Of a stretch of DNA of 64,000 nucleotides, positions 31,957 through 44,498 are shown one piece after another (position 1 is the first letter of the stretch; every line of letters begins with the position of its first letter). A program made the position numbers and the translations under genes. The stretch is from Patella vulgata (Eukaryota; Mollusca; Gastropoda; Patellidae): NCBI RefSeq assembly GCF_932274485.2, contig NC_065885.2, positions 43,227,062-43,291,061 of the forward strand, given 5' to 3'. The notes below the pieces were generated by a model. That model did no database searches. It was not told the DNA's origin and worked only from the letters and a program-made list of their open reading frames with translations.

Positions 31957-32188
31957 AGAAGAGGGCAAGGGCGACGCTCACTTGTTTTCCCTTTTTAAGC
32001 ATATAATGCGGTGCAAGGCCGAAAAAAAAGAAAGAAGCGCCACAATAAAGGTAAATAAAGTTGCCAAATTACTCCATTTCATTCAAAAGAAGCACAATAT
32101 GGGCACGAATACAGCAAACCCGAATGCAAGACACTTTTTTAAATTATTTTGATAGGCTCGCGCACGACCTCGATGGCAAAGGGAATTT

Positions 32189-32545
32189 ATGCGGCCTGCA
32201 AGCCGTAGTTATCACATTTCCCATCCGGATTTTAAGGAACACGCCAAGGTTTTGCTCGAAAGCATGGCGGTGATGGTCAAAAACAACCACAGCAGGATAT
32301 CCGTTGCACACACTCAGCGGCAAATCCAACATCAGACTGAAGGGGTGCAATACGACATTGCTGCGTTGAGGGAAGAGTTGGAAAAAAACGTTGAAATTAA
32401 CGATCGATTGACCACAATTAGGGACAAATTGACGCGCAGTGGTGGTCGAATTGATAATCAAAGCGACTTCATTTTTTCACGAGATACTTGTTCAACCATC
32501 TTCAGATGGCTGGCATTCAAAGGGTATCGATGTCTGAGGGTCTGA
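32189..32545 (+). CDS. 118-codon conserved helical frame, unit 4
   Basis: ESMAV version; one silent change (ACACACTCAG for ACACACGCAG, third base of the Thr codon). Confidence 0.45.
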   Translation: MRPASRSYHISHPDFKEHAKVLLESMAVMVKNNHSRISVAHTQRQIQHQTEGVQYDIAALREELEKNVEINDRLTTIRDKLTRSGGRIDNQSDFIFSRDTCSTIFRWLAFKGYRCLRV

Positions 32546-32903
32546 CCGTGAGGGAGTTTCACAACGCCAAGAAATGTTTGCCGGAAGAGGGAGATGATAT
32601 GCTACTCACAAAAACGACAATCGAAATCCTGGTAAATTTGTGATCCCGTCGGAGGTGCATCGCTTGATGGACTTCTATACTCAGCCAAATTAAAAACTTG
32701 ACACTCGGGATTTTTGGGACTAGATTTTTAATATTTGGTTTAAGGCAACTTTTTTAGTGTTATGTTGTGCACATACGACCTTGACATCAACAGAAAGCAA
32801 GAATACGTCTCACCGAAAGTCCTTGAAATTGATAACGTTCGTGATGTCACAGTACCCCCCAAAATAAAATTCACAGACTTGGGGAACAATCGGAATAAAG
32901 TGT

Positions 32904-33858
32904 TTAGAAACGGTTGTGGCCTCCTCTAGCATCTCGTACTGTCACACAACGTCTTCTCATGGATCTCAGAACATTAGTAAACACTACCCGAGGAAGACGT
33001 CGCCACTGCTCAGCAAGAGCATGTTGAAGGTCCTGCAACGTCAGTGGTGGATTCACTTGCTGACGAACACGTCGACCCAGTTCGTCCCAGATCTGTTCAA
33101 TAGGATTAAGGTCGGGGCTAAGCGACGGCCAATCCAGGACTTGGACACCATGTCTCTGCATAAACGGAAGAAGAACAGGTTGCAAAATCTGATCCCTGTA
33201 CTGGACATCATTTAAGTTCCCTTGGACAACAACAAGAGGAGAACGTCCATGTGCACAAAAAGAACCCCAAACCATGACGCTGCCGCCACCAAATCGGTCA
33301 ACTTCTCTGACGCATACTTGAGCGTAACGTTCACCTCGTCTGCGATACACTCGGACCCTGCCATCGGCAAATCTCAAAGTGAATCGAGATTCGTCACTAA
33401 AGACAACCGAATTCCACTGTCTTTGAGTAAATCTTATGTGTCTTGTTGGCCCACACAAGTCGGTTACGGCGATGAAGAGGTGTCAATATTGGTCCATTAT
33501 AGGGCCTCCGAGCTCGAAGACCAGCAGCCTGCAAGCGATTTCGAACAGTTTGTGCAGTTACCCTTCCACCAAACATCTCTCTAGTGACAAATCTGTTTCT
33601 AAGATGACGTAATCGTATTGCTTGATCTTCCTGGAGTGACGTCACACGTGGCGCTCCCGATCTTGGGAGGTCGGCAATAGCTCCAGTTTGAAGCACTCTC
33701 ATTCTAACATTAATTATTGTCTGGCGTGAACAATTAAAGGCTCTTGCAACAGTGACCACAGACTGACCAGCATAGAGCCTAGACGTTCTCCATTTGAAAG
33801 GCGCGGCATTTTCTAATAAAGATGAAAATAACAATTTTAATTTGTTTTTCCAGTTCAA
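32904..33858 (-). mobile_element. Tc1-like element, longest form, unit 4
   Basis: Covers nearly the whole transposase. N-terminal frame 33397-33858 has the helix-turn-helix YAGQSVVTVARAFNCSRQTI and RSGAPRVTSLQEDQAIRLRH; C-terminal frame 32904-33458 has VVFSDESRF and SPDLNPIEQIW. An extra T near 33445 separates the two frames, and the block holding the second catalytic Asp is deleted, so it is inactive. Clear terminal inverted repeats were not found; the left side ends in the CACAGTACCCCCCAAAATAA region, which might be a decayed end. Confidence 0.92.
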
Positions 33859-33973
33859 GTTACGTGTGCGTGTTCAGTTTAAGCAAACTTGAATCGATTG
33901 ACCTCACGAGTTTGTGTTTACACGTGTTTTTCAGGTTTTTCATCTTTATATGTTCAAAAGTCACGTGATCCAC

Positions 33974-34182
33974 GTTCATTATTCGAGTGTTTTCAAATGC
34001 CGCCTGGCTTTTACCCACAACGCGGTAAAATGCCTCAGTCAAAGAGCAACGCGGAAGGCCTTTTCCATGACCAATCCCCAAAACTGTCTTCGGCAATGGG
34101 CCACTCATTGACCACTGCTGAGGCATTTTACCGCGTTGTGGGTAGAAGCCAGGCGGCATTTGAAAACACTCGAATAATGAAC
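33974..34182. repeat. complete foldback: 65-bp arms, 79-bp spacer (unit 4)
   Basis: Left arm 33974-34038 (GTTCATTATTCGAGTGTTTT...) and right arm 34118-34182 are reverse complements with a single mismatch; spacer 34039-34117. Single-stranded, it would form a very stable hairpin. CACGTG (E-box) lies just left of the arm. Frames on both strands here (MPPGFYPQRGKMPQ) are consequences of the palindrome. Confidence 0.93.
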
Positions 34183-34410
34183 AATGTTATCAACAGCAGT
34201 TCAGCGCCCAGGTGGCGACCCCATTTGTTGTGAACTCGGGGACTAGTTCATCTGGAGTCATGGCTGTCGGCGATCCACGCGAAGTGAACTCGGAAGCTAG
34301 TACAACTGGTGTTGGCGTCTCGGGCCCTGGTGTCAGAACAATATCCGTCAGATCCGTCTCCATCGTCGGTATGTTCATTCCCTTCGGTATCGTCGGTTTG
34401 GTCAGATGTG

Positions 34411-34572
34411 ATGTCGCTTGATGACATAGTCAAGATACTGCACGGAGCCCTATTCAAGGCATATCCCGTTGGTCCCGACGAGTCCGTACCCACCAAGACA
34501 ATGGCAGGTACACTTTTCAAGGGTACGGATTTTTCAGCAAAGTTGATGAGGAGCAAAAGAAAAAGACGGTAA
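34411..34572 (+). CDS. Ser-rich segment, basic-tailed frame, unit 4 (unknown)
   Basis: From ATG 34411: MSLDDIVKILHGALFKAYPV, GPDESVPTKTMAGTLFKGTD, ending FSAKLMRSKRKRR. The same frame upstream, from 34309, is Ser/Pro-rich. The basic C-terminus resembles a nuclear-localisation or nucleic-acid-binding tail. This reading looks more protein-like than the version in units 1-3. No family recognised. Confidence 0.33.
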   Translation: MSLDDIVKILHGALFKAYPVGPDESVPTKTMAGTLFKGTDFSAKLMRSKRKRR

Positions 34573-34625
34573 AAGATACATTATGGGAGATATTAATAGA
34601 GAGTTGGCCATTCTTGCTATAACAG

Positions 34626-34760
34626 TACATCCCAGATACTAAGGACGTATTACGTAATTATTCGCACGAGTTTTTTTGGTATGTTTTTGATGTTGTCAAA
34701 CGCGCTGGTCTAGTTCCAATTGAAATTTATAGTTTTGGTAGGACACAATTTTGTATGTAA
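34626..34760 (+). CDS. distal part of the 49-codon frame, unit 4
   Basis: Begins at YIPDTKDVLRNYSHEFF directly after the Ser-rich segment; the hairpin's left arm and start codon are gone. Confidence 0.3.
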   Translation, partial: YIPDTKDVLRNYSHEFFWYVFDVVKRAGLVPIEIYSFGRTQFCM

Positions 34761-34879
34761 ACTAAATTTCTGTAAAAAAGTAGATAAAACACCCCTAATG
34801 TGGCTAAACTTTCCTTCCAACTAAGTCATATATTGAAAATCTACAAAATCCAGTTCTCGGTATACTGATATATCATTGA

Positions 34880-37588
34880 TCAGAATTTGTTAGAAAAACA
34901 GAAATTGTTAGAAAAGAGACAGCAACTAGAGAAAGAGAAATTAGAGATAAAACTACGCGAAGAAAAACTAAATCTAGAGACCGAAGTGGCTATCGCAGAA
35001 GCAAGAACTAATGTTATAGATCGTGAACTTTCAAAAAAGGGTTCTTCACACTCCTGTCAAACTTTATGTTAAACAATTTACATGTCAATTTAAGCAACTC
35101 AAGTGGTGTTCCAAATTTTGTAAGTAACCAAGATTGTAAACCTTTAAAAAAGAACTCTTCATACACTTGTCAAACTTCTGAAAAGCAATTAAGTGTCAAT
35201 CTAAGCAACTCAAATGGTGCTTCAAATTTTGTTAGTAATGAAATTCAGTCAGCCGCTATTGCTAAAGTTAATCCTAATTATAATTTTAACCGTGATCTTT
35301 TACAATCTCTTAAGAGACCTCAAATTGATGTCAAAAAATTTGGAGGTGATCCAATTGAGTATAATAGGTTTATGAGACAATTGAATTCCAATGTTTTGAT
35401 ATACTGTGACAATTTTGAAGACAGGCTTAATATTTTAGAAAATTATACTTATGGTCAGCCCCACCGCATTGTCTCTGGACTCAGTTATCTTAATGCTGAG
35501 ATAGCCTTTAATTCTGCCCTTAGAGAATTTGATGAACGCTATGGTGATACGGATATTATTGCTTCAGCCTTTGTTAACAAAGCATTAAAGTTGCCTTCTA
35601 TCAAATCTGATAATGCAAAATCATTGGACGAATTTGGTATTTTCTTAACAGAATGTTTAAATGCTGTCAAAAACATTAATTCTGTAAAAATCTTAGATTA
35701 TGCTGAGAATCTAAAGCAAGTTGTCTTATTATCTTCAAGATCGGTGGAGAAATGTAGCTTTAAGGGTTAAGGATGCTAATTGTATTCCCTCTTTTGAGGA
35801 TTTAGATTTAGTTTATCCTCGAAGAATCTAGAAAATTATCAGATCCTATTTATGGTAAAGATGCCATGCAGGCAATTTGTTCCCCAAGTACAACCCCCCA
35901 ACTTCAGAGGTCACAACACTTTAGTCAAGCACCACAAAGACAGAGGTCTAAGAATTTTCATAAGAAACTCATATGTCACTATTGTGGTGAAAAACATTTT
36001 ATTAATGATTGTGGTATTCGTGACGAAGACCTTTGCTTCGGTTGTCTTAAACCTGGACATCAACGTTATCGATGTTGGTATAAATTAGACTGTGTTAAGT
36101 GTAATGTAAAACATCCAACCATATTGCATGATGATAAAAATGGGGCAAAGGGTGGTTCTCATATGGAGTTGACTATGCACATGTATAATGCCCATAGTAC
36201 CAGTTAAAGTTGTAAATGGGTGTAAAATTATGCTTTCAATGATCCTGGTAGCAGTGTGTGCTTCTGCACGCGTACTTTAATGCATGCTTTAGGTTTAAGT
36301 GGTAAACAAACTAGTATTAATTTACAAACTATGAATAATTATAATAGTATTCCTACTATTGTATTAAGTAATATCAAAGGTATAATATGTCAGATTCTAT
36401 TGTTATTAAGAATTGTTACACTGTTGATCAAATTCCTGTGACAAAGAGTGATGTTTTAGTTAGTGATATCTCAAAGTATCCACATCTTAAAGATACTGAC
36501 ATCCCAGATTTAAACTGTGGTGTAGGTTTGTTAATAGGTAATAATGTTGTCGAAGCTTATACTCCTCAAGAGTATAGGATAGGGCCGCGAGGCTCTCCCA
36601 CGCGTCTAAGACTGCAATTGGATGGATATTGTGGAATGTCATGCACGATGAGGATGAATTATCAAAATTAACTGCAAATCGTGTTTTGAGTAACAGTATA
36701 AATTTATGTGCTGAAATTGAACAATCTCAAAATTTAGATAGGCTCGTCCGGACTATTATTAATTTAGATTTTCCTGAACGAAACATTGACGATCAGAAGG
36801 AAAATTCGGTGTTAGATGAATGCTTTATTAATTGTGTCAGTGAATCAATTACCCTAGATTCTAGTGGGCATTATCGAATTGATATTCCCTTCAAGGATAA
36901 TAATGTTGTGCTACCAAAGAATTTTAATATGGCAGTTGATAGACTTGAATCTTTACGGAGAAAGTTTAGAAAAAATCTGAAATTTCATGAAGAATATACA
37001 AACTTTATGAATTCCATGCTTGAAAAATCGTATGCCAAGGAAGTCCCCGAGGAGGAGCTTCATTGCGACACAGCGATAAACTATGGTTTATACCCCATCA
37101 TGCGGTAGTTCACAAGCAGAAAGGGAAATTGCGTGTAGTTTACGATTGTTTGGCTAAATACAGAAATGACACGTTATTATCTGGTCTAGATTTAGCTAAC
37201 ACTTTATTAGGTGTATTATTGCGTTTTCGTTTAGGTAAGAAAGCAGTTATGGCGGACATTGAAGGAATGTTCTTTCAGGTAAAGGTCCCACCAAAACAGA
37301 AACGGTTTACGATTTTTGTGGTGGCCTAATGGTGAATTATCTATCGAACATAAACAATATCAAATGACAGCTCATCTTTTTGGGGCGGTGTCTTCCCCAA
37401 GCTATGCGAACTTTGCCTTAAAAACTACTGCGAAAAACAATTCTAATGAATTTGTAGGCTTTGTACAAGATCTCACAAAACTTTGTAAATTAGGAGGCTT
37501 TCACCTCCATAAGTGGATAAGTAATAGTACATTCGTTCAGGACTCAATTCCGCTCGCTGAACGTGGTAAAGTGTCGCAAATATCTCTA
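34880..37588 (+). mobile_element. BEL/Pao retroelement remnant, unit 4
   Basis: Gag about 34887-35760, zinc knuckles about 35970-36130, protease about 36238-36660, RT about 37100-37588. Broken, about seven to eight breaks, some private to this unit. The knuckle region is readable over a longer frame (35866-36207) than in units 1-3. Confidence 0.92.
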
Positions 37589-37991
37589 TTGGATTGCACT
37601 GAAAAAAAAAATAAAACCTGCTTAAAATGTTGGCAGTCTACTTACTAGATACCTGGAAAAGATACTGAGGTGGATAAAGAACAATCTGGTTAGAACCAGA
37701 CTAAGATCGGGTACAAAACTTCCCTTCATCGTTTGTGATGAACTCTAACCTGTGTCACATCAAAGAGTACGCTTGTGTCTATAACCTGATAATGTTACAG
37801 TGAATGATCAATTGGGCACTTGCAAGATCTTGCAAGCTGATCTGTGATTGGATGTCGATCAGACATTTTGGCCTACTAAGGTGGATAAAGAACAATCTGG
37901 TTAAAACCAGACTAAGATCGGGTACAAAACTTCCCTTCATCGTTTGTGATGAACTCTAATGTGTGTCACATCATAGAGTACGGGTGTTGAA

Positions 37992-38095
37992 AGGTGTCAA
38001 TATTGGTCCATTATAAGGTCTCCGAGCTCGAAGACCAGCAGCCTGCAAGCGATTTCGAACAGTTTGTGCAGTGACAAATCTGTTTCTAAGATGAC
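37992..38095 (-). mobile_element. Tc1 transposase fragment, unit 5
   Basis: About 104 bp, joined to segment A at TTGAA/AGGTGTC. Confidence 0.8.
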
Positions 38096-38327
38096 AGAAG
38101 AGGGCAAGGGCGACGCTCACTTGTTTTCCCTTTTTAAGCATATAATGCGGTGCAAGGCCGAAAAAAAAGAAAGAAGCGCCACAATAAAGGTAAATAAAGT
38201 TGCCAAATTACTCCATTTCATTCAAAAGAAGCACAATATGGGCACGAATACAGCAAACCCGAATGCAAGACACTTTTTTTAATTATTTTGATAGGCTCGC
38301 GCACGACCTCGATGGCAAAGGGAATTT

Positions 38328-38684
38328 ATGCGGCCTGCAAGCCGTAGTTATCACATTTCCCATCCGGATTTTAAGGAACACGCCAAGGTTTTGCTCGAAA
38401 GCATTGCGGTGATGGTCAAAAACAACCACAGCAGGATATCCGTTGCACACACGCAGCGGCAAATCCAACATCAGACTGAAGGGGTGCAATACGACATTGC
38501 TGCGTTGAGGGAAGAGTTGGAAAAAAACGTTGAAATTAACGATCGATTGACCACAATTAGGGACAAATTGACGCGCAGTGGTGGTCGAATTGATAATCAA
38601 AGCGACTTCATTTTTTCACGAGATACTTGTTCAACCATCTTCAGATGGCTGGCATTCAAAGGGTATCGATGTCTGAGGGTCTGA
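38328..38684 (+). CDS. 118-codon conserved helical frame, unit 5
   Basis: ESIAV version. Confidence 0.45.
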   Translation: MRPASRSYHISHPDFKEHAKVLLESIAVMVKNNHSRISVAHTQRQIQHQTEGVQYDIAALREELEKNVEINDRLTTIRDKLTRSGGRIDNQSDFIFSRDTCSTIFRWLAFKGYRCLRV

Positions 38685-38813
38685 CCGTGAGGGAGTTTCA
38701 CAACGCCAAGAAATGTTTGCCGGAAGAGGGAGATGATATGCTACTCACAAAAACGACAATCGAAATCCTGGTAAATTTGTGATCCCGTCGGAGGTGCATC
38801 GCTTCCTTAGAGA

Positions 38814-40892
38814 ATTTGATGAACGCTATGGTGATACGGATATTATTGCTTCAGCCTTTGTTAACAAAGCATTAAATTGGCCTTCTATCAAATCTGATAA
38901 TGCAAAATCATTGGACGAATTTGGTATTTTCTTAACAGAATGTTTAAATGCTGTCAAAAACATTAATTCTGTAAAAATCTTAGATTATGCTGAGAATCTA
39001 AAGCAATTAGTCAGTAAGTTGTCTTATTATCTTCAAGATCGGTGGAGAAATGTAGCTTTAAGGGTTAAGGATGCTAATTGTATTCCCTCTTTTGAGGATT
39101 TAGATTTAGTTTATCCGCGAAGAATCTAGAAAATTATCAGATCCTATTTATGGTAAAGATGCCATGCAGGCAATTTGTTCCCCAGTACAACCCCCCAACT
39201 TCAGAGGTCACAACACTGTAGTCAAGCACCACAAAGACAGAGGTCTAAGAATTTTCATAAGAAACTCATATGTCACTATTGTAGTGAAAAACATTTTATT
39301 AATGATTGTGGTATTCGTGACGAAGACCTTTGCTTCGGTTGTCTTAAACCTGGACATCAACGTTATCGATGTTGGTATAAATTAGACTGTGTTAAGTGTA
39401 ATGTAAAACATCCAACCATATTGCATGATGATAAAAATGGGGCAAAGGGTGGTTCTCATATGGAGTTGACTATGCACATGTATAATGCCCATAGTACCAG
39501 TTAAAGTTGTAAATGGGTGTAAAATTATGCTTTCAATGATCCTGGTAGCAGTGTGTGCTTCTGCACGCGTACTTTAATGCATGCTTTAGGTTTAAGTGGT
39601 AAACAAACTAGTATTAATTTACAAACTATGAATAATTATAATAGTATTCCTACTATTGTATTAAGTAATATCAAAGTTTATAGGTATAATATGTCAGATT
39701 CTATTGTTATTAAGAATTGTTACACTGTTGATCAAATTCCTGTGACAAAGAGTGATGTTTTAGTTAGTGATATCTCAAAGTATCCACATCTTAAAGATAC
39801 TGACATCCCAGATTTAAACTGTGGTGTAGGTTTGTTAATAGGTAATAATGTTGTCGAAGCTTATACTCCTCAAGAGTATAGGATAGGGCCGCGAGGCTCT
39901 CCCACGCGTCTAAGACTGCAATTGGATGGATATTGTGGAATGTCATGCACGATGAGGATGAATTATCAAAATTAACTGCAAATCGTGTTTTGAGTAACAG
40001 TATAAATTTATGTGCTGAAATTGAACAATCTCAAAATTTAGATAGGCTCGTCCGGACTATTATTAATTTAGATTTTCCTGAACGAAACATTGACGATCAG
40101 AAGGAAAATTCGGTGTTAGATGAATGCTTTATTAATTGTGTCAGTGAATCAATTACCCTAGATTCTAGTGGGCATTATCGAATTGATATTCCCTTCAAGG
40201 ATAATAATGTTGTGCTACCAAAGAATTTTAATATGGCAGTTGATAGACTTGAATCTTTACGGAGAAAGTTTAGAAAAAATCTGAAATTTCATGAAGAATA
40301 TACAAACTTTATGAATTCCATGCTTGAAAAATCGTATGCCAAGGAAGTCCCCGAGGAGGAGCTTCATTGCGACACAGCGATAAACTATGGTTTATACCCC
40401 ATCATGCGGTAGTTCACAAGCAGAAAGGGAAATTGCGTGTAGTTTACGATTGTTCGGCTAAATACAGAAATGACACGTTATTATCTGGTCTAGATTTAGC
40501 TAACACTTTATTAGGTGTATTATTGCGTTTTCGTTTAGGTAAGAAAGCAGTTATGGCGGACATTGAAGGAATGTTCTTTCAGGTAAAGGTCCCACCAAAA
40601 CAGAAACGGTTTACGATTTTTGTGGTGGCCTAATGGTGAATTATCTATCGAACATAAACAATATCAAATGACAGCTCATCTTTTTGGGGCGGTGTCTTCC
40701 CCAAGCTATGCGAACTTTGCCTTAAAAACTACTGCGAAAAACAATTCTAATGAATTTGTAGGCTTTGGACAAGATCTCACAAAACTTTGTAAATTAGGAG
40801 GCTTTCACCTCCATAAGTGGATAAGTAATAGTACATTCGTTCAGGACTCAATTCCGCTCGCTGAACGTGGTAAAGTGTCGCAAATATCTCTA
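38814..40892 (+). mobile_element. BEL/Pao retroelement remnant, unit 5 (5'-truncated)
   Basis: Starts inside the gag DUF1759 region (LREFDERYGDTDIIASAFVN), then zinc knuckles about 39270-39430, protease about 39535-39970, RT about 40405-40892. Broken, about six breaks. Confidence 0.92.
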
Positions 40893-41295
40893 TTGGATTG
40901 CACTGAAAAAAAAAATAAAACCTGCTTAAAATGTTGGCAGTCTACTTACTAGATACCTGGAAAAGATACTGAGGTGGATAAAGAACAATCTGGTTAGAAC
41001 CAGACTAAGATCGGGTACAAAACTTCCCTTCATCGTTTGTGATGAACTCTAACCTGTGTCACATCAAAGAGTACGCTTGTGTCTATAACCTGATAATGTT
41101 ACAGTGAATGATCAATTGGGCACTTGCAAGATCTTGCAAGCTGATCTGTGATTGGATGTCGATCAGACATTTTGGCCTACTAAGGTGGATAAAGAACAAT
41201 CTGGTTAAAACCAGACTAAGATCGGGTACAAAACTTCCCTTCATCGTTTGTGATGAACTCTAATGTGTGTCACATCATAGAGTACGGGTGTTGAA

Positions 41296-41399
41296 AGGTG
41301 TCAATATTGGTCCATTATAAGGTCTCCGAGCTCGAAGACCAGCAGCCTGCAAGCGATTTCGAACAGTTTGTGCAGTGACAAATCTGTTTCTAAGATGAC
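41296..41399 (-). mobile_element. Tc1 transposase fragment, unit 6
   Basis: Same junctions as in unit 5. Confidence 0.8.
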
Positions 41400-41631
41400 A
41401 GAAGAGGGCAAGGGCGACGCTCACTTGTTTTCCCTTTTTAAGCATATAATGCGGTGCAAGGCCGAAAAAAAAGAAAGAAGCGCCACAATAAAGGTAAATA
41501 AAGTTGCCAAATTACTCCATTTCATTCAAAAGAAGCACAATATGGGCACGAATACAGCAAACCCGAATGCAAGACACTTTTTTTAATTATTTTGATAGGC
41601 TCGCGCACGACCTCGATGGCAAAGGGAATTT

Positions 41632-41988
41632 ATGCGGCCTGCAAGCCGTAGTTATCACATTTCCCATCCGGATTTTAAGGAACACGCCAAGGTTTTGCTC
41701 GAAAGCATTGCGGTGATGGTCAAAAACAACCACAGCAGGATATCCGTTGCACACACGCAGCGGCAAATCCAACATCAGACTGAAGGGGTGCAATACGACA
41801 TTGCTGCGTTGAGGGAAGAGTTGGAAAAAAACGTTGAAATTAACGATCGATTGACCACAATTAGGGACAAATTGACGCGCAGTGGTGGTCGAATTGATAA
41901 TCAAAGCGACTTCATTTTTTCACGAGATACTTGTTCAACCATCTTCAGATGGCTGGCATTCAAAGGGTATCGATGTCTGAGGGTCTGA
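41632..41988 (+). CDS. 118-codon conserved helical frame, unit 6
   Basis: ESIAV version, identical to unit 5. Confidence 0.45.
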   Translation: MRPASRSYHISHPDFKEHAKVLLESIAVMVKNNHSRISVAHTQRQIQHQTEGVQYDIAALREELEKNVEINDRLTTIRDKLTRSGGRIDNQSDFIFSRDTCSTIFRWLAFKGYRCLRV

Positions 41989-42108
41989 CCGTGAGGGAGT
42001 TTCACAACGCCAAGAAATGTTTGCCGGAAGAGGGAGATGATATGCTACTCACAAAAACGACAATCGAAATCCTGGTAAATTTGTGATCCCGTCGGAGGTG
42101 CATCGCTT

Positions 42109-44498
42109 CCTTAGAGAATTTGATGAACGCTATGGTGATACGGATATTATTGCTTCAGCCTTTGTTAACAAAGCATTAAAGTGGCCTTCTATCAAATCTG
42201 ATAATGCAAAATCATTGGACGAATTTGGTATTTTCTTAACAGAATGTTTAAATGCTGTCAAAAACATTAATTCTGTAAAAATCTTAGATTATGCTGAGAA
42301 TCTAAAGCAATTAGTCAGTAAGTTGTCTTATTATCTTCAAGATCGGTGGAGAAATGTAGCTTTAAGGGTTAAGGATGCTAATTGTATTCCCTCTTTTGAG
42401 GATTTAGATTTAGTTTATCCGCGAAGAATCTAGAAAATTATCAGATCCTATTTATGGTAAAGATGCCATGCAGGCAATTTGTTCCCCAGTACAACCCCCC
42501 AACTTCAGAGGTCACAACACTGTAGTCAAGCACCACAAAGACAGAGGTCTAAGAATTTTCATAAGAAACTCATATGTCACTATTGTAGTGAAAAACATTT
42601 TATTAATGATTGTGGTATTCGTGACGAAGACCTTTGCTTCGGTTGTCTTAAACCTGGACATCAACGTTATCGATGTTGGTATAAATTAGACTGTGTTAAG
42701 TGTAATGTAAAACATCCAACCATATTGCATAATGATAAAATTGGGGCAAAGGGTGGTTCTCATATGGAGGCCGGTCCTGCACAACAGAGTTGACTATGCA
42801 CATGTATAATGCCCATAGTACCAGTTAAAGTTGTAAATGGGTGTAAAATTATGCTTTCAATGATCCTGGTAGCAGTGTGTGCTTCTGCACGCGTACTTTA
42901 ATGCATGCTTTAGGTTTAAGTGGTAAACAAACTAGTATTAATTTACAAACTATGAATAATTATAATAGTATTCCTACTATTGTATTAAGTAATATCAAAG
43001 TTTATAGGTATAATATGTCAGATTCTATTGTTATTAAGAATTGTTACACTGTTGATCAAATTCCTGTGACAAAGAGTGATGTTTTAGTTAGTGATATCTC
43101 AAAGTATCCACATCTTAAAGATATTGACATCCCAGATTTAAACTGTGGTGTAGGTTTGTTAATAGGTAATAATGTTGTCGAAGCTTATACTCCTCAAGGG
43201 TATAGGATAGGGCCGCGAGGCTCTCCCACGCGTCTAAGACTGCAATTGGATGGATATTGTGGAATGTCATGCACGATGAGGATGAATTATCAAAATTAAC
43301 TGCAAATCGTGTTTTGAGTAACAGTATAAATTTATGTGCTGAAATTGAACAATCTCAAAATTTAGATAGGCTCGTCCGGACTATTATTAATTTAGATTTT
43401 CCTGAACGAAACATTGACGATCAGAAGGAAAATTCGGTGTTAGATGAATGCTTTATTAATTGTGTCAGTGAATCAATTACCCTAGATTCTAGTGGGCATT
43501 ATCGAATTGATATTCCCTTCAAGGATAATAATGTTGTGCTACCAAAGAATTTTAATATGGCAGTTGATAGACTTGAATCTTTACGGAGAAAGTTTAGAAA
43601 AAATCTGAAATTTCATGAAGAATATACAAACTTTATGAATTCCATGCTTGAAAAATCGTATGCCAAGGAAGTCCCCGAGGAGGAGCTTCATTGCGACACA
43701 GCGATAAACTATGGTTTATACCCCATCATGCGGTAGTTCACAAGCAGAAAGGGAAATTGCGTGTAGTTTACGATTGTTCGGCTAAATACAGAGGTGTATC
43801 CTTAAATGACACGTTATTATCTGATCCAGATTTAGCTAACACTTTATTAGGTGTATTATTGCGTTTTCGTTTAGGTAAGAAAGCAGTTATGGCGGACATT
43901 GAAGGAATGTTCTTTCAGGTAAAGGTCCCACCAAAACAGAAACGGTTTACGATTTTTGTGGTGGCCTAATGGTGAATTATCTATCGAACATAAACAATAT
44001 CAAATGACAGCTCATCTTTTTGGGGCGGTGTCTTCCCCAAGCTATGCGAACTTTGCCTTAAAAACTACTGCGAAAAACAATTCTAATGAATTTGTAGGCT
44101 TTGTACAAGATCTCACAAAACTTTGTAAATTAGGAGGCTTTCACCTCCATAAGTGGATAAGTAATAGTACATTCGTTCAGGACTCAATTCCGCTCGCTGA
44201 ACGTGGTAAAGTGTCGCAAATATCTCTATTAGAAGACGATCCGGTTATAGAAAGGGCCTTAGGGTTACTATGGGATGTTTCGTCGGACTCGTTTCGTTTC
44301 AAATAAACTTAAACAGCAAACCCCATACAAGAAGAGGGATCTTATCTATTGTTAGTGCCGTATAATAATGATCCTTTGGGTTTGGCCGCACCTGCACTGC
44401 TACCTGCTAAAATATTGCTTCAGGAATTATGTCAAAGTGCTTACGGATGGGACGATAAAGTTAGCGAGAAGTATTTCTAGTTAGCAACAGCTACATCT
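42109..44498 (+). mobile_element. BEL/Pao retroelement remnant, unit 6 (5'-truncated, longer 3')
   Basis: From mid-gag through RT, then a piece found only in units 6 and 7: LEDDPVIERALGLLWDVSSD and [20 protein letters not shown], the start of the Pao-type region after RT. A 13-bp insertion, present also in unit 8, lies near 42770 (GGCCGGTCCTGCACAAC). Broken, about seven breaks. Confidence 0.92.

Larger units (their letters stand above)
31351..37588 (+). repeat. array unit 4 (6238 bp)
   Basis: Layout: A 31351-31751, stub of B to 31801, Tc1 fragment 31802-31956, C2 31957-32903, one long Tc1 32904-33858, complete foldback 33974-34182, Ser-rich 34183-34624, part of the 49-codon frame 34626-34760, BEL/Pao 34880-37588. 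It lacks the 1,050-bp duplication and the gag patch, so it shows the arrangement before those events. Confidence 0.93.
37589..40892 (+). repeat. array unit 5 (3304 bp, short form)
   Basis: Layout: A 37589-37991, Tc1 fragment 37992-38095, C2 38096-38813, BEL/Pao 38814-40892. Everything from the C2 end through the start of gag is missing; the join is GGAGGTGCATCGCTT/CCTTAGAG. Confidence 0.93.
40893..44498 (+). repeat. array unit 6 (3606 bp, short form)
   Basis: Layout: A 40893-41295, Tc1 fragment 41296-41399, C2 41400-42108, BEL/Pao 42109-44498. It is a near-copy of unit 5 (3,304-bp offset) except that BEL/Pao runs about 270 bp further before the next unit. Confidence 0.93.

Noticed and set aside
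33980-34180. Frames reading MPPGFYPQRGKMPQ on both strands as genes
   Set aside because: They arise from the palindromic arms, so the same peptide appears on both strands.
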